NCBI GenBank assembly: GCA_900176545.1
Contig: FWXP01000002.1
Span: forward strand, 248,001-312,000
Direction: 5' to 3'
Source of the DNA: Oscillospiraceae bacterium
GTDB lineage: Bacteria > Bacillota > Clostridia > Saccharofermentanales > Saccharofermentanaceae
DNA length: 64,000 nt
The translations under genes were made by a program, and so were the position numbers. Under the pieces are notes generated by a model. That model saw nothing but the letters and a program-made list of their open reading frames with translations, ran no database searches and was not told the origin of the DNA. Numbering within the stretch: the stretch's first letter is position 1; the number at the start of each line of letters is the position of its first letter. Below are positions 51,197 to 60,481 of this stretch, piece after piece.

Positions 51197-51237
51197 AATA
51201 CAGGCCTACATCGTTGTGTTCGATGTAGGCCTGTATT
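51197..51237. repeat. Perfect 17-bp inverted repeat after the defence-like pair
   Basis: The arms at 51197-51213 and 51221-51237 are exact complements around a 7-base loop TTGTGTT. No U run follows on either strand, so it would be a weak terminator for the convergent genes. A TATAAT occurs at 51194-51199. Confidence 0.85.
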
Positions 51238-51245
51238 GCGATGAA

Positions 51246-51428
51246 TCAGATTCCTCGTCTTCTAGCAAATTCGTACATAAAGTATGTATCAAGGATACTG
51301 TTCATAAAAGATAACTCAAGTTGCAAAAACCGGTCATAGGGTATGTCTTCAGAATAATAGACAATAAAGTTGTCGAAATCGAAGACTTTTACAACACCCT
51401 TGAAGTGGTAAATAAAAATACCTCGCAT
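51246..51428 (-). CDS. Possible small protein, 60 aa
   Basis: Read on the minus strand, an ATG preceded by AAAGGAGG (10-base spacing) opens a 60-residue frame rich in Phe, Tyr and Asp (MRGIFIYHFKGVVKVFDFDN at the start, ending FARRRGI). The frame stays open far upstream into the glycosyltransferase gene, but only the part after this ATG has translation signals. No family recognised. It lies in the 464-base gap between the defence-like pair and the next glycosyltransferase; otherwise that gap holds the inverted repeat at 51197-51237 and the promoter at 51567-51575. Confidence 0.35.
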   Translation of the reverse strand: MRGIFIYHFKGVVKVFDFDNFIVYYSEDIPYDRFLQLELSFMNSILDTYFMYEFARRRGI

Positions 51429-51566
51429 AACTTCTCTGCCTCCTTTTCTTGAAAATCTACTGATATATAAGGTTTTTAAAATAGGATGTTCAGAGTCGTT
51501 ATCGCTAATGGAGTAGGTAGTAAGATAACACTGCAATTTATCTTGAGTGCATTCTGTTTCGTTTCT

Positions 51567-51575
51567 TGTTATAAT
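51567..51575 (+). promoter_or_regulatory. Extended -10 promoter of the polysaccharide operon
   Basis: TG-T-TATAAT (51567-51575), about 36 bases before the ATG at 51612. The leader contains CGGAGG. The -35 region is weak. Confidence 0.55.
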
Positions 51576-51611
51576 ATGTTGTATTTTTGTGGGCTTCGGA
51601 GGCGCTAACGA

Positions 51612-52580
51612 ATGAAACTTATTATCCAGATCCCTTGTTATAACGAGGAAGAGACACTTCATGTGGCTCTGAATGATCTTCCGAAGCAGATCGAAGGAAT
51701 AGATGAGATCGAGACACTCATCATCAACGACGGCAGTAAGGATAAGACCGTCGAAGTCGCTAAGAAGCTTGGTGTTAACTACATCGTAAACTTCAAGAGA
51801 AACAAGGGATTGGCATACGGCTTTATGGCCGGTATAGATGCTTGCCTTCACTTAGGTGCAGACATCATCGTTAATACTGACGCCGACAACCAGTACAACG
51901 GAGCAGATATCCCTAAGCTTATTCAGCCTATCCTTGACGGTAAGGCTGATGAGGTCATAGGTGAGAGACCTATAGACCAGACTGAGCACTTCAGCAAGAA
52001 GAAGAAGATGTTCCAGCATTTGGGCTCCTGGGTAGTTAGGAAAGCCAGTAAGACTGATATCCCTGACGCTCCCAGCGGATTCAGAGCATTCAGCCGTGAA
52101 GCAGCTCTCAGGATCAACGTAACAAACAACTACACTTATACACTTGAGACTATTATCCAGGCAGGAAGAAACAGGATCGCTATTGCAAGCGTGCCTATCA
52201 GAACAAACGGTGAGCTTAGAGAATCCAGACTCTTCAAGAGTATGGGTGCATACATGAAGCGTTCAGCAGGCGTAATCATGAGAAGCTACATGATGTATCG
52301 TCCGTTGGCATTCTTTGGCGCGATCGCCGCAGTATTCCTTATAGCCGGCGCAGCCATTGGAATCAGATTCTTGATCTTAGGCGGCACCGGACACATCCAG
52401 TCCTTGATACTTGCAGCAGTTCTTCTCATGATGGGAGCTCAGACCTTCATCATGGGACTTCAGGCAGACCTTATCGCCGCCAACAGAAAGCTCCTGGAAG
52501 ATATCCAGTACAGAGTAAGAAAACAGGATGCCGACAGCGGAAAAGCTACGGCAGATCTCGAGATCAATAAAGATGCCTGA
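51612..52580 (+). CDS. Family 2 glycosyltransferase with C-terminal membrane helices (GtrB/DPM-like)
   Basis: 322 aa. GT-A domain: IIQIPCYNEEETLHVAL, INDGSKDKT and the metal motif NTDADNQY. Two C-terminal membrane helices (about 235-258 and 268-292) follow. This layout matches GtrB/polyprenyl-phosphate glycosyltransferases that load a sugar onto lipid carrier for later transfer across the membrane. First gene of the contiguous polysaccharide operon. Confidence 0.9.
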   Translation: MKLIIQIPCYNEEETLHVALNDLPKQIEGIDEIETLIINDGSKDKTVEVAKKLGVNYIVNFKRNKGLAYGFMAGIDACLHLGADIIVNTDADNQYNGADIPKLIQPILDGKADEVIGERPIDQTEHFSKKKKMFQHLGSWVVRKASKTDIPDAPSGFRAFSREAALRINVTNNYTYTLETIIQAGRNRIAIASVPIRTNGELRESRLFKSMGAYMKRSAGVIMRSYMMYRPLAFFGAIAAVFLIAGAAIGIRFLILGGTGHIQSLILAAVLLMMGAQTFIMGLQADLIAANRKLLEDIQYRVRKQDADSGKATADLEINKDA

Positions 52581-53739
52581 TAAGAAAAAGCTTCTCATTA
52601 CCGCTTCGACTTTTCCGAGGTGGGAAGGTGACACGGAACCGAGATTTATCTTGGATCTGGCTAAGAACATGACTGATGAGTTCGATGTGACCGTATTAGC
52701 TCCTGCCGCTATCGGAGCTAAGGAAAAGGAAGACTTAGAAGGCGTTCATGTTATCAGATACCACTATTTTCCAATAAGAAAGCTAGAGACTCTTTGCTAT
52801 CCGGGAGCTATAGTACCAAGGATCAAGGAAAAAAAGGCAAGAGGACTTCTCGTTCCGTTCCTTATGTTATCCCTAAAGCTCAAGCTTAATAAGATCCACA
52901 AAGACTACGACATCATTCATGCTCACTGGCTGATACCACAGGGAATTGCCCAGAGCTCATACAAGACCCCTTATATAGTGACTGGTCACGGTTCTGATAT
53001 TGCCTCGCTTAATTTTCAGCCCATGAAGAGCTTGAAGAGAAAATGCCTGGACAGGGCTGCTCAGGTTACTGTCGTATCCAACTATCTCAAGGGCAAGGCT
53101 GAAGAGATAACGGAAAGGCGTGACATAAAGGTCATACCTATGGGGTGTGATACAACCAAGTTCAGCCCTGAATTCAGGCAGGAAAGATACTTCGGAGACG
53201 ATAAAAAGACGGTGCTATTCGTAGGGCGATTAGTAACTATCAAGGGTGTCGAGTATCTTATCGAAGCCATGAAGGGCGTTGATGCAAGACTCGTTATCGT
53301 TGGCGAAGGTCCCATTAAGGATGACCTGAAGAAGAATGCTGAAGAAGCAGGAATAGATGCAGTCTTCATGGGAGGCAAATCCCACGAAGAACTGAAGGTC
53401 ATATATGCATCTTCCGATGTATTTGTATCGCCATCTATAACGCTGCCCAATGGTGCTCAGGAAGGACTTGGACTTGTTGCTCTTGAAGCAATGAGCAGCG
53501 GAGTACCTGTAATAGGAAGCAGATCCGGCGGTATAGTCGAAGTAATAGATGATGGTAATAACGGCATTTTATTCGATGAGAAGAATGTTAATCAGCTCAG
53601 GAAGAGCATCAAGGCTATTCTTAGTAATGAGTCTCTGTCCAGAAAGCTTAGACATCAGGCTCTTATAGATGTTAAGAGATACGACTACAAAGAGACAGCC
53701 AAGAGGTATAAGGAATGCTACAAAGAGATATTGCATTAA
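52573..53739 (+). CDS. Family 4 glycosyltransferase
   Basis: 388 aa GT-B fold. N-terminal acceptor domain starting LLITASTFPRWEGDTEPRF with VTGHGSDIASLN. The C-terminal donor domain has VLFVGRLVTIKGVEYLIEAM and the GT4 motif EGLGLVALEAMSSGVPVI. The ATG at 52573 overlaps the preceding gene by 8 bases and gives a normal N terminus; a longer in-frame start 45 bases upstream adds nothing recognisable. It probably adds a hexose to the repeat unit. Confidence 0.9.
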   Translation: MPDKKKLLITASTFPRWEGDTEPRFILDLAKNMTDEFDVTVLAPAAIGAKEKEDLEGVHVIRYHYFPIRKLETLCYPGAIVPRIKEKKARGLLVPFLMLSLKLKLNKIHKDYDIIHAHWLIPQGIAQSSYKTPYIVTGHGSDIASLNFQPMKSLKRKCLDRAAQVTVVSNYLKGKAEEITERRDIKVIPMGCDTTKFSPEFRQERYFGDDKKTVLFVGRLVTIKGVEYLIEAMKGVDARLVIVGEGPIKDDLKKNAEEAGIDAVFMGGKSHEELKVIYASSDVFVSPSITLPNGAQEGLGLVALEAMSSGVPVIGSRSGGIVEVIDDGNNGILFDEKNVNQLRKSIKAILSNESLSRKLRHQALIDVKRYDYKETAKRYKECYKEILH

Positions 53740-54842
53740 ATTACATATACCTCAGCAAGAACCATGCAGGCGGTAAGGATCAAGTCGGGATCAACCTTCT
53801 TAAGGGATTCCAGGAGATCGATTTTGCCAAACGCATAGTCGTTATCTGCTACGATCATTCCCAAGAGCTTATCAAGAGAATCGCTCCAGATGTGGAGGTA
53901 GTATCAATACCGGCAAAAGATGAGAGCAGCGAACTTGTAAGGATGGCAAGGATCAGTCACTTTAATACATTCAGGCTCAACAATATTCTCAAGGAGCATG
54001 ACATCAAGCTCGTATATCACTTGAGCTGCAATACGGGATTCTCCAAGACAGAAGCTGAATCTATAGTCATTCCGCACGACATTAAGGCGATCGCCCACAG
54101 GGTGCTCGCAGGGGTCAAGGTGCCCATACACAAGTATCTGATCTATAAGATCATGTACAAAGCAGACTTTAGGACCAATGACCACATCATCGCCATAAGC
54201 GATACCGACAAGAGTGAGATAAGTCAGTACTACCCGGAATACAAGGACAAGATCCAGAGGATCTATAACCCTATCGATGTAAGAAGAGACGATAAAGAAC
54301 CGGAAGAAAGAGGCAACTACATAGCTTCCTTGAATCTTCAATTCCACCATAAGAACATAATCACGCTCATCAAGGCATTCGCGCTTATCAAGGACGAGAT
54401 AAGTGAAGATCTAGTCCTTATCGGTAGTGTTCCTGACAGAGTTAAATACCTTAAGGACTATGTAGCAGAACATAACCTTCAGGACAGGATCAGGTTCACG
54501 GGATTTGTAAGCGATGAGGAGAAGGATAAGCTCTTCAGAAATTGCAAGCTCTATGTTAATCCGACACTCTACGAGGGATTCGGTATGACTGCAGTTGAAG
54601 CGATGATCCATAAGATCCCTACGCTTGTATCCAAGATTCCTGCTAACTATGAGATCACACAGCATCTTGCCTGGTACTACGAGCCTGCCGAGGACGAGAA
54701 GGCGTTAGCAACAGCGATCAAGAAAGCAATCAAGGCAGAATGGGAAGATGCCGACAGGAAGAGTGAGCAGATCTATAACAGCTATAACTACACTAAGATC
54801 GCCGAAGAATACAAAGCTTTCTTTGAGAGGTGCATCTCATGA
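53715..54842 (+). CDS. Family 4 glycosyltransferase
   Basis: 375 aa GT-B fold. N-terminal LNYIYLSKNHAGGKDQVGINLL, donor-domain motifs FTGFVSDEEKDKLF and NPTLYEGFGMTAVEAMIHKI. It overlaps the previous gene by 25 bases, with AAGAGG and AAGGA before the ATG. It overlaps the next gene by ATGA. Confidence 0.88.
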   Translation: MLQRDIALNYIYLSKNHAGGKDQVGINLLKGFQEIDFAKRIVVICYDHSQELIKRIAPDVEVVSIPAKDESSELVRMARISHFNTFRLNNILKEHDIKLVYHLSCNTGFSKTEAESIVIPHDIKAIAHRVLAGVKVPIHKYLIYKIMYKADFRTNDHIIAISDTDKSEISQYYPEYKDKIQRIYNPIDVRRDDKEPEERGNYIASLNLQFHHKNIITLIKAFALIKDEISEDLVLIGSVPDRVKYLKDYVAEHNLQDRIRFTGFVSDEEKDKLFRNCKLYVNPTLYEGFGMTAVEAMIHKIPTLVSKIPANYEITQHLAWYYEPAEDEKALATAIKKAIKAEWEDADRKSEQIYNSYNYTKIAEEYKAFFERCIS

Positions 54843-55795
54843 ACCCTCTTATAAGCATTATCGTACCCGTATATAACAATGCCGAGCACTTAAGAGATTG
54901 CATAAGATCCCTTAAGGCGCAGACATATGACAATACCGAAATGATCTTCGTCAATGACGGTTCTACCGATGATTCGCAGAAGATCCTGGAACAGGAAGGC
55001 GGTATAGAGTTCATTAATAAAGAAAACGGCGGAGCCGCATCTGCGCGCAATAGAGGAATAGACGAAGCAACAGGTGAATATCTGACATTTGTCGATGCGG
55101 ATGATTATGTCGCAGAGAATTATGTAGAGATCCTCTATAACCTGATCACCAAGTACGATGTAAAGATCTCATTTGCGGGTGTACAGATGACAAGTTCCAA
55201 GGATATGACCTTCGAATCAAGTAAGGAAGACAGACTTATCGACAATGATACGATAATGTACAGGCTCTGTAATCAGAATAAGATGAAGGAGACCATAATT
55301 CCCTGTAAACTCTACCATAAGAGCTTATTCGAGGGTTTCAGATTCCCCGAGGGCATGACATACGAGGATCTTGCTTCCACGTATAAGCTGTTCTACAAGG
55401 CAGGCAAGGTGGCAGAAACAGACAATACCATCTATGCTTACTTCATGTCTGAAGGAAGTGTTATGCGTAAGCACTACGACTTGAAGAACTTCAACAGTGA
55501 GAACAGAGCTTGGGACGAGAGAGTAGAGTTCTATGAGAACCTCAACAACAAGAAACTCTACGAACATTGTCTGGTGTCCGCTCAAAGAAATAGGATAGCC
55601 AATTACTGCAAATGTCGAAAGTATATTGGCAAAGCCAATGCAGAGAATAGTAAGATAGCAGAGAAGTTCAAAGAAGACTACAAGAAGATAAAGGGCTCAG
55701 CTGAGTTATCCGGCAAAGATAAGATCCTGTTCAGGCTCTTCGACATCTCACCGGAGTTCTGCTATAAAGTGCTCTGGCCCTTATACGATAAATAA
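54839..55795 (+). CDS. Family 2 glycosyltransferase
   Basis: 318 aa. ISIIVPVYNNAEHLRDCI, VNDGSTDDS, NGGAASARNRGI and the metal motif FVDADDY. The C-terminal half is helical, without membrane segments. The ATG has GAGAGG 8 bases upstream and overlaps the previous stop; a GTG 9 bases earlier is rejected. Confidence 0.9.
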   Translation: MNPLISIIVPVYNNAEHLRDCIRSLKAQTYDNTEMIFVNDGSTDDSQKILEQEGGIEFINKENGGAASARNRGIDEATGEYLTFVDADDYVAENYVEILYNLITKYDVKISFAGVQMTSSKDMTFESSKEDRLIDNDTIMYRLCNQNKMKETIIPCKLYHKSLFEGFRFPEGMTYEDLASTYKLFYKAGKVAETDNTIYAYFMSEGSVMRKHYDLKNFNSENRAWDERVEFYENLNNKKLYEHCLVSAQRNRIANYCKCRKYIGKANAENSKIAEKFKEDYKKIKGSAELSGKDKILFRLFDISPEFCYKVLWPLYDK

Positions 55796-55815
55796 ATGCG
55801 ATGGAGGCGTGAACT

Positions 55816-56814
55816 ATGAAGACTCTTACCGTATCAGTAGCCGCATACAACGTTGAGAAATATCTTCCCAAGCTTATAGACTCGGTTATTAATGCCGAAA
55901 ACAGGGATATGATCGAACTTCTTGTTATAAATGATGGTTCCGGGGATAAGACTTCTGATATAGCAAGAAAATACGTGCAACAGTATCCTGATATAGTGCG
56001 TCTTATTGATAAAGCAAATGGAGGGCACGGTTCAACGATAAACAGAGGTATCGAAGAAGCTACCGGAAAGTATTTCCGAGCTCTCGATGGTGATGATTGG
56101 CTCAATACCACCAGCCTTGATCTTATATTGAAGCGCCTCCAAACAGATGAGTGCGATATAGTGCTTACGGATTATATTAGCTGCTATGAAGGTGGAAAAG
56201 ACAAGATCGAGTCTTTTAGCGGTCTTGAAGACGGTAAAGAATATGCTTTTGTCGAACTGGCAAAGAAGATCAAGTGGATGAGATACCATACAGTGATCTA
56301 CAGGACGAGTATCCTTAAGGATCACAACATCAAGCTGGATGAACACTGCTTCTATGTGGATTCGGAGTTTATGCTCCTGCCAATCCCTTATGTGGAGACG
56401 ATAAGATACTACGCACTTCCTCTATATTGTTATAGATTGGGAATTGGTGGTCAGTCGGTAAGTCCTGAGAGCAGGATACGCCATACAGGAGATAGTCTCA
56501 AAGTCGCTGACAGACTTCTTGGTTTCTACAAGGATCTCCCTGAGGACTTGGCGGATCAGAAACGCAAGTATATTACTGATGGAGTCGCAGCGCATATGTT
56601 ATGGCACTTTAAGACTCTTCTTATGTATAGGACATCGAACCAGATAAAGACGGTAATCGAGAGATTCGATAAAGATATTCGAGATAAGGCACCAGAAGTG
56701 TTTAAGGCGATGACTACATTTAATTCATCTTCGACTCTTATTAACTTAACAAGAAGGATGAATTATATGATGTATTATCCGGCCAGCTTGCTTAAGAGGG
56801 TAAAAGGAAGCTGA
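55816..56814 (+). CDS. Family 2 glycosyltransferase
   Basis: 332 aa. LTVSVAAYNVEKYLPKLIDS, INDGSGDKT, NGGHGSTINRGIEEATGKYF and ALDGDDW. The NGGHGSTINRGI block and following residues recur in the gene cut by the window end at 63398, so the two are paralogues with probably similar donors. No membrane helix. Confidence 0.9.
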   Translation: MKTLTVSVAAYNVEKYLPKLIDSVINAENRDMIELLVINDGSGDKTSDIARKYVQQYPDIVRLIDKANGGHGSTINRGIEEATGKYFRALDGDDWLNTTSLDLILKRLQTDECDIVLTDYISCYEGGKDKIESFSGLEDGKEYAFVELAKKIKWMRYHTVIYRTSILKDHNIKLDEHCFYVDSEFMLLPIPYVETIRYYALPLYCYRLGIGGQSVSPESRIRHTGDSLKVADRLLGFYKDLPEDLADQKRKYITDGVAAHMLWHFKTLLMYRTSNQIKTVIERFDKDIRDKAPEVFKAMTTFNSSSTLINLTRRMNYMMYYPASLLKRVKGS

Positions 56815-56892
56815 TACATTGTATCAGAATGGTAATCTGATGATCGACATTCTTTAATATAATAGATTTAGGAAAGTATACAGGGAGAGCTA

Positions 56893-58287
56893 ATGAGTTC
56901 TAACACGGGCGGAAGAGCAAAGCATATAGATTTTATCGTAGCCGATATCGTTGGTGTCGAGCTGGCTTTGTGGTCCTCGATATTACTATGGTTTGAACGA
57001 GTAGCGCCTTTTATTGAGTTCTATCAGAAGCTCTCGGTTCTCATTGCCGGTACATATGTGGTCGTGATGTTGTTTGGAACTCTTCACAAGGACGTGCTGA
57101 AGAGAGGACATTTGAGGGAACTATGGATGTCGGCAATGATGAGTACAGAGCTGATATTCTGCATAATTGGCTTGTTGTTCATCCTCAAGAAATCGGATAC
57201 CTATTCACGAATAACTTTTGCTACATTTTATGTTATCAGTACCATTTATGTATGGCTCTTTAGGTCCGTCCTCAAGATCTGGATAAAGAGTCGATTTAAG
57301 AGTGGTAAAAACAATGCTAATGTTCTGATCGTTACATGTCCGGAAGCCGCTGAAGACTTTATGCAATCCTTGAATAAAGAGAATAATGGATACTACGCTT
57401 TCAAGGGGCTGGTATTTCCTGATACGAATGATCATAAAGAATTTGCACATCTGCCCGTTATCAGTGAAGATGAGATGCTCGGATTCATCAAAGATAATGC
57501 GATCAACGATGTGTTTATCTATTTGAAGTCAGCTAAGAGCTCTTCTCTGGTTGAAGAATTCTTGAGCATGGGTATCAATACTCACCTTGTCTTAAATCTT
57601 GAGATTGAAGATCTTCCTAATGCCCAGATGGAGCAGATAGAAGATTATTCTGTCGTAACTACAAGCATTAGTAGAGCTTCTATAGGTGAACTGCTTATAA
57701 AGAGACTTTTTGATATCTTTGTATCGATAATTGGTCTTATTGCAACGGGAATACTTTTTATCATCTTCGCGCCTCTGATCAAGCTTCAATCTCCAGGCCC
57801 GGTATTCTTCTCTCAGAATAGGGTAGGAAAGAATGGTAAGATCTTCAAGATCTATAAGTTCAGATCGATGTATATGGATGCAGAAGAACGCAAGAAGGAA
57901 CTTATGGATCAGAATCAGATGACAGGTCTTATGTTTAAGATGGATAACGATCCCCGAATATTCCCCCTGGGGAAATTCATCAGAAAGACCAGTATTGACG
58001 AGTTCCCTCAGTTCTGGAATATCTTTAAGGGGGATATGTCCCTGGTAGGCACCAGACCTCCAACGCTAGATGAATACAAGCAGTACGATCCTCATCACCT
58101 TAGCAGGCTTGCCATCAAGCCCGGCCTTACGGGAATGTGGCAGACATCCGGAAGATCCGAGATAACAGACTTCGAAGAGATAGTGCGCCTTGATAATGAA
58201 TATATTAGGAACTTCTCTCTTGCTCTTGATATAAAGTTAATATTTAAAACATTTGTGACAGTTCTCAAGATGAAAGGCTCGAAATAG
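56893..58287 (+). CDS. Initiating polyprenyl-phosphate sugar-1-phosphate transferase
   Basis: 464 aa. Four N-terminal membrane helices (about 10-140), a Rossmann-like middle (about 140-265) and the catalytic bacterial sugar transferase domain (about 270-464), with its anchoring helix starting KRLFDIFVSIIGLIATG and the motifs YKFRSMYMDAEERK, KTSIDEFPQFWNI, DMSLVGTRPPT and KPGLTGMWQTSGRS. It transfers the first sugar phosphate to undecaprenyl phosphate, starting each repeat unit (WbaP/WcaJ family). An 80-base gap before it contains a TATAAT-like box, so it may have its own promoter. Confidence 0.94.
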   Translation: MSSNTGGRAKHIDFIVADIVGVELALWSSILLWFERVAPFIEFYQKLSVLIAGTYVVVMLFGTLHKDVLKRGHLRELWMSAMMSTELIFCIIGLLFILKKSDTYSRITFATFYVISTIYVWLFRSVLKIWIKSRFKSGKNNANVLIVTCPEAAEDFMQSLNKENNGYYAFKGLVFPDTNDHKEFAHLPVISEDEMLGFIKDNAINDVFIYLKSAKSSSLVEEFLSMGINTHLVLNLEIEDLPNAQMEQIEDYSVVTTSISRASIGELLIKRLFDIFVSIIGLIATGILFIIFAPLIKLQSPGPVFFSQNRVGKNGKIFKIYKFRSMYMDAEERKKELMDQNQMTGLMFKMDNDPRIFPLGKFIRKTSIDEFPQFWNIFKGDMSLVGTRPPTLDEYKQYDPHHLSRLAIKPGLTGMWQTSGRSEITDFEEIVRLDNEYIRNFSLALDIKLIFKTFVTVLKMKGSK

Positions 58288-58338
58288 GACTTTTTCATAT
58301 GTATACTAGATTGAATGGCAGAAATGAGGAATAGAACA

Positions 58339-59685
58339 ATGCACAATTACCGGTCAAATGGCAGAGAATGCTTTTATTACATACTTAGGAAATGGGATAA
58401 GATCATCGTTGGAGCTATCTTGATAGCCCTTTTATTCGGTGTCTTTAGGGGATTTAAGACATATAGGTCATGGGATCAGGATAAGGCTGATATAGAAGAT
58501 CTTCATCGCAGGTATGATGAATACATGACTATCTATCAGCCTGAGATAGATATGTATAACAACAATATCACTGAGAAGCAAAATGCCATTACAGATTACT
58601 ACCAGATGTTGTGTGAGGCGGAAGTAATAAGATTCGATGACAATAATACAGGTATAGCGGCAGCGACGTTGTATTTTGATTCGACTTCAGAAGAAGAGCT
58701 TCCCGAAGGAACTGTAGCCTTATTTACAGATGTACTGGTCAACAGTATAGATTGGGAGTCAGTGGCACAGGCCGGCGATACTGATACGAATTTTATAGAA
58801 AGAATGTTGGTTATTACCGGTGCAGAAGATGCCGGAAACGTGATCACTCTTAAGTATTTCGGGCGAGATGACGAAGCGGCGCTTGATATGCTTACAGAAA
58901 TACTTGATCAGGCAGCAGACATTAAGGCTGACTTGGCTGACCAGATCGATGGGTTTGATTATTCGGTTGTGAATCTGTCATCATATACCGGTCGTGATGG
59001 TAATTATGTTGCTATCAAGACGGAAATCCAGAATCAGTATAATGTTCTTCAGATCGAGCTGAGTAACCTTTATAAGAATTTAGATGAAGTAGAAGGCCCA
59101 CCTGAATTAAGAGATATGCCGTCAAGGAGACAGATTGCTTTCAGCATCGTAAAGCATTGTATATTCGGCGGTGTGATGGGTGTTGCTTTTATGGCGGCAG
59201 TCTTCTATCTCCTCTTCTACCTCAATGGAATGCTCCACTCCACAGAGGAGTTATCTTTCTATAGTGATTCGCAGGCTATGGCTTACGATTCCAAGAAGAA
59301 GCGTTTTGCCAAGTTGAACACATTCTTGGCTAAGAAAGAGAACAGAGGAATTCTCTACTCGCAGGCAGATGCGGTATCGAGAACTGTAGCTAATATTAAG
59401 TCTAAGTATCCTGATGTTTCCAAGGTAATGGTAACCGGTAATGGAGTAGATTGTGCCAAAGATTCGATAAAGAAAGCTTTGGAATCTACTAAGGACATCG
59501 GACTCAACATAAAGGTTGAGAATAATATTCTCACTGATAAGGGTTCATTCGAATCCATCAAGGACTACGATGCAGTAGTTGTAGTCGAAGAACTGGATAA
59601 GAGTAGTGTCGAATTGATCAAGAGAGAAGTTGAGCAGATCAGGATTGCCGGCAAAGAAGTAGTCGGTGCTCTTATTGCCAGGTGA
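58339..59685 (+). CDS. Wzz-like chain-length protein fused to a degenerate BY-kinase domain
   Basis: 448 aa. Membrane helix near the N terminus (about 20-38), an outer coiled-coil-rich domain (about 40-275), a second helix (about 280-305), then a cytoplasmic domain (about 330-448). The cytoplasmic part follows the order of tyrosine-kinase ATPase domains. The Walker A region, however, reads VMVTGNGVDCAKDS with no GKS/T, and Walker B reads YDAVVVVEELD. It is probably a non-catalytic regulatory version controlling polymer length. The ATG with GAGGA 8 bases upstream is preferred; ATGs at 58315 and 58324 are possible. A TCGAAA-17-TATACT promoter (58279-58307) lies just before. Confidence 0.78.
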   Translation: MHNYRSNGRECFYYILRKWDKIIVGAILIALLFGVFRGFKTYRSWDQDKADIEDLHRRYDEYMTIYQPEIDMYNNNITEKQNAITDYYQMLCEAEVIRFDDNNTGIAAATLYFDSTSEEELPEGTVALFTDVLVNSIDWESVAQAGDTDTNFIERMLVITGAEDAGNVITLKYFGRDDEAALDMLTEILDQAADIKADLADQIDGFDYSVVNLSSYTGRDGNYVAIKTEIQNQYNVLQIELSNLYKNLDEVEGPPELRDMPSRRQIAFSIVKHCIFGGVMGVAFMAAVFYLLFYLNGMLHSTEELSFYSDSQAMAYDSKKKRFAKLNTFLAKKENRGILYSQADAVSRTVANIKSKYPDVSKVMVTGNGVDCAKDSIKKALESTKDIGLNIKVENNILTDKGSFESIKDYDAVVVVEELDKSSVELIKREVEQIRIAGKEVVGALIAR

Positions 59686-60470
59686 TCGACGTGGCAACAA
59701 AGATAATCGTTGCTACACATAAAAAAGCAGATATGCCGGAAGACAGCATGTACCTGCCTTTGTTAGTAGGTGCGGATGTCAATGCATCTGTTGCCGGTTA
59801 TACTCCCGATAATACAGGCGAGAATATCTCATCTCTTAATCCTATGTACTGTGAACTCACAGGACTTTATTGGGCTTGGAAGAATCTCGAAGCAGATAAT
59901 ATCGGACTAGTGCACTATCGAAGACTCTTTAAGGGTAAGGATGGACAGGCTATCTCAAGCGCTGAAGTTGGAACTATTCTGAGCGGATACAAGGTGATCC
60001 TCCCGAAGAAGAGAAGGTACTATATAGAGACTCTCTATTCTCATTATGTACATACGCACAATAATGAAGAGATAGATGAGACGGCCAAAGTTATCGAGAC
60101 ATTCTATCCTGACTATAAAGACAGCTACGACAAGATAATGAAGCAGACCTGGGGATACATGTTCAACATGATGGTATTGCCTAAGAGTATGCTTGATGAC
60201 TATTGCACATGGCTCTTCGATATCCTCGCAAAAGTAGTTGATAAGGTCGGCGAAGGTGACAGGAGTGCATTCGAAAAGCGCTATCCCGGAAGGCTCGGCG
60301 AGCTGCTCTTTAACTGCTGGCTCGATCATCAGAGCAAGGCAGGAGATATCAGCAAGTCTGATATCATCGAAGTTCCACTCTTGAACCTCGGAGACGAGAA
60401 GTTCATGAAAAAGCTCATCGCATTCCTTAGGGCTAAGTTTTTCGGCAAGAAGCAGGATAAGAGTTTTTAA
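59682..60470 (+). CDS. DUF4422 glycosyltransferase-like protein
   Basis: 262 aa. IIVATHKKADMPEDSMYLPL, NPMYCELTGLYWAWKN and GLVHYRRLF are the hallmarks of DUF4422, found in capsule and exopolysaccharide clusters and thought to be glycosyltransferases. Start taken as GTG overlapping the previous stop (GTGA); a second GTG 9 bases on is equally possible. Confidence 0.85.
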   Translation: MIDVATKIIVATHKKADMPEDSMYLPLLVGADVNASVAGYTPDNTGENISSLNPMYCELTGLYWAWKNLEADNIGLVHYRRLFKGKDGQAISSAEVGTILSGYKVILPKKRRYYIETLYSHYVHTHNNEEIDETAKVIETFYPDYKDSYDKIMKQTWGYMFNMMVLPKSMLDDYCTWLFDILAKVVDKVGEGDRSAFEKRYPGRLGELLFNCWLDHQSKAGDISKSDIIEVPLLNLGDEKFMKKLIAFLRAKFFGKKQDKSF

Positions 60471-60481
60471 TGGAGGATGAT

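Noticed and set aside
51429-51851. Upstream extension of the small minus-strand frame (51246-51428)
   Set aside because: It overlaps the glycosyltransferase gene and its promoter. Only the last 60 codons have a start with a ribosome binding site.
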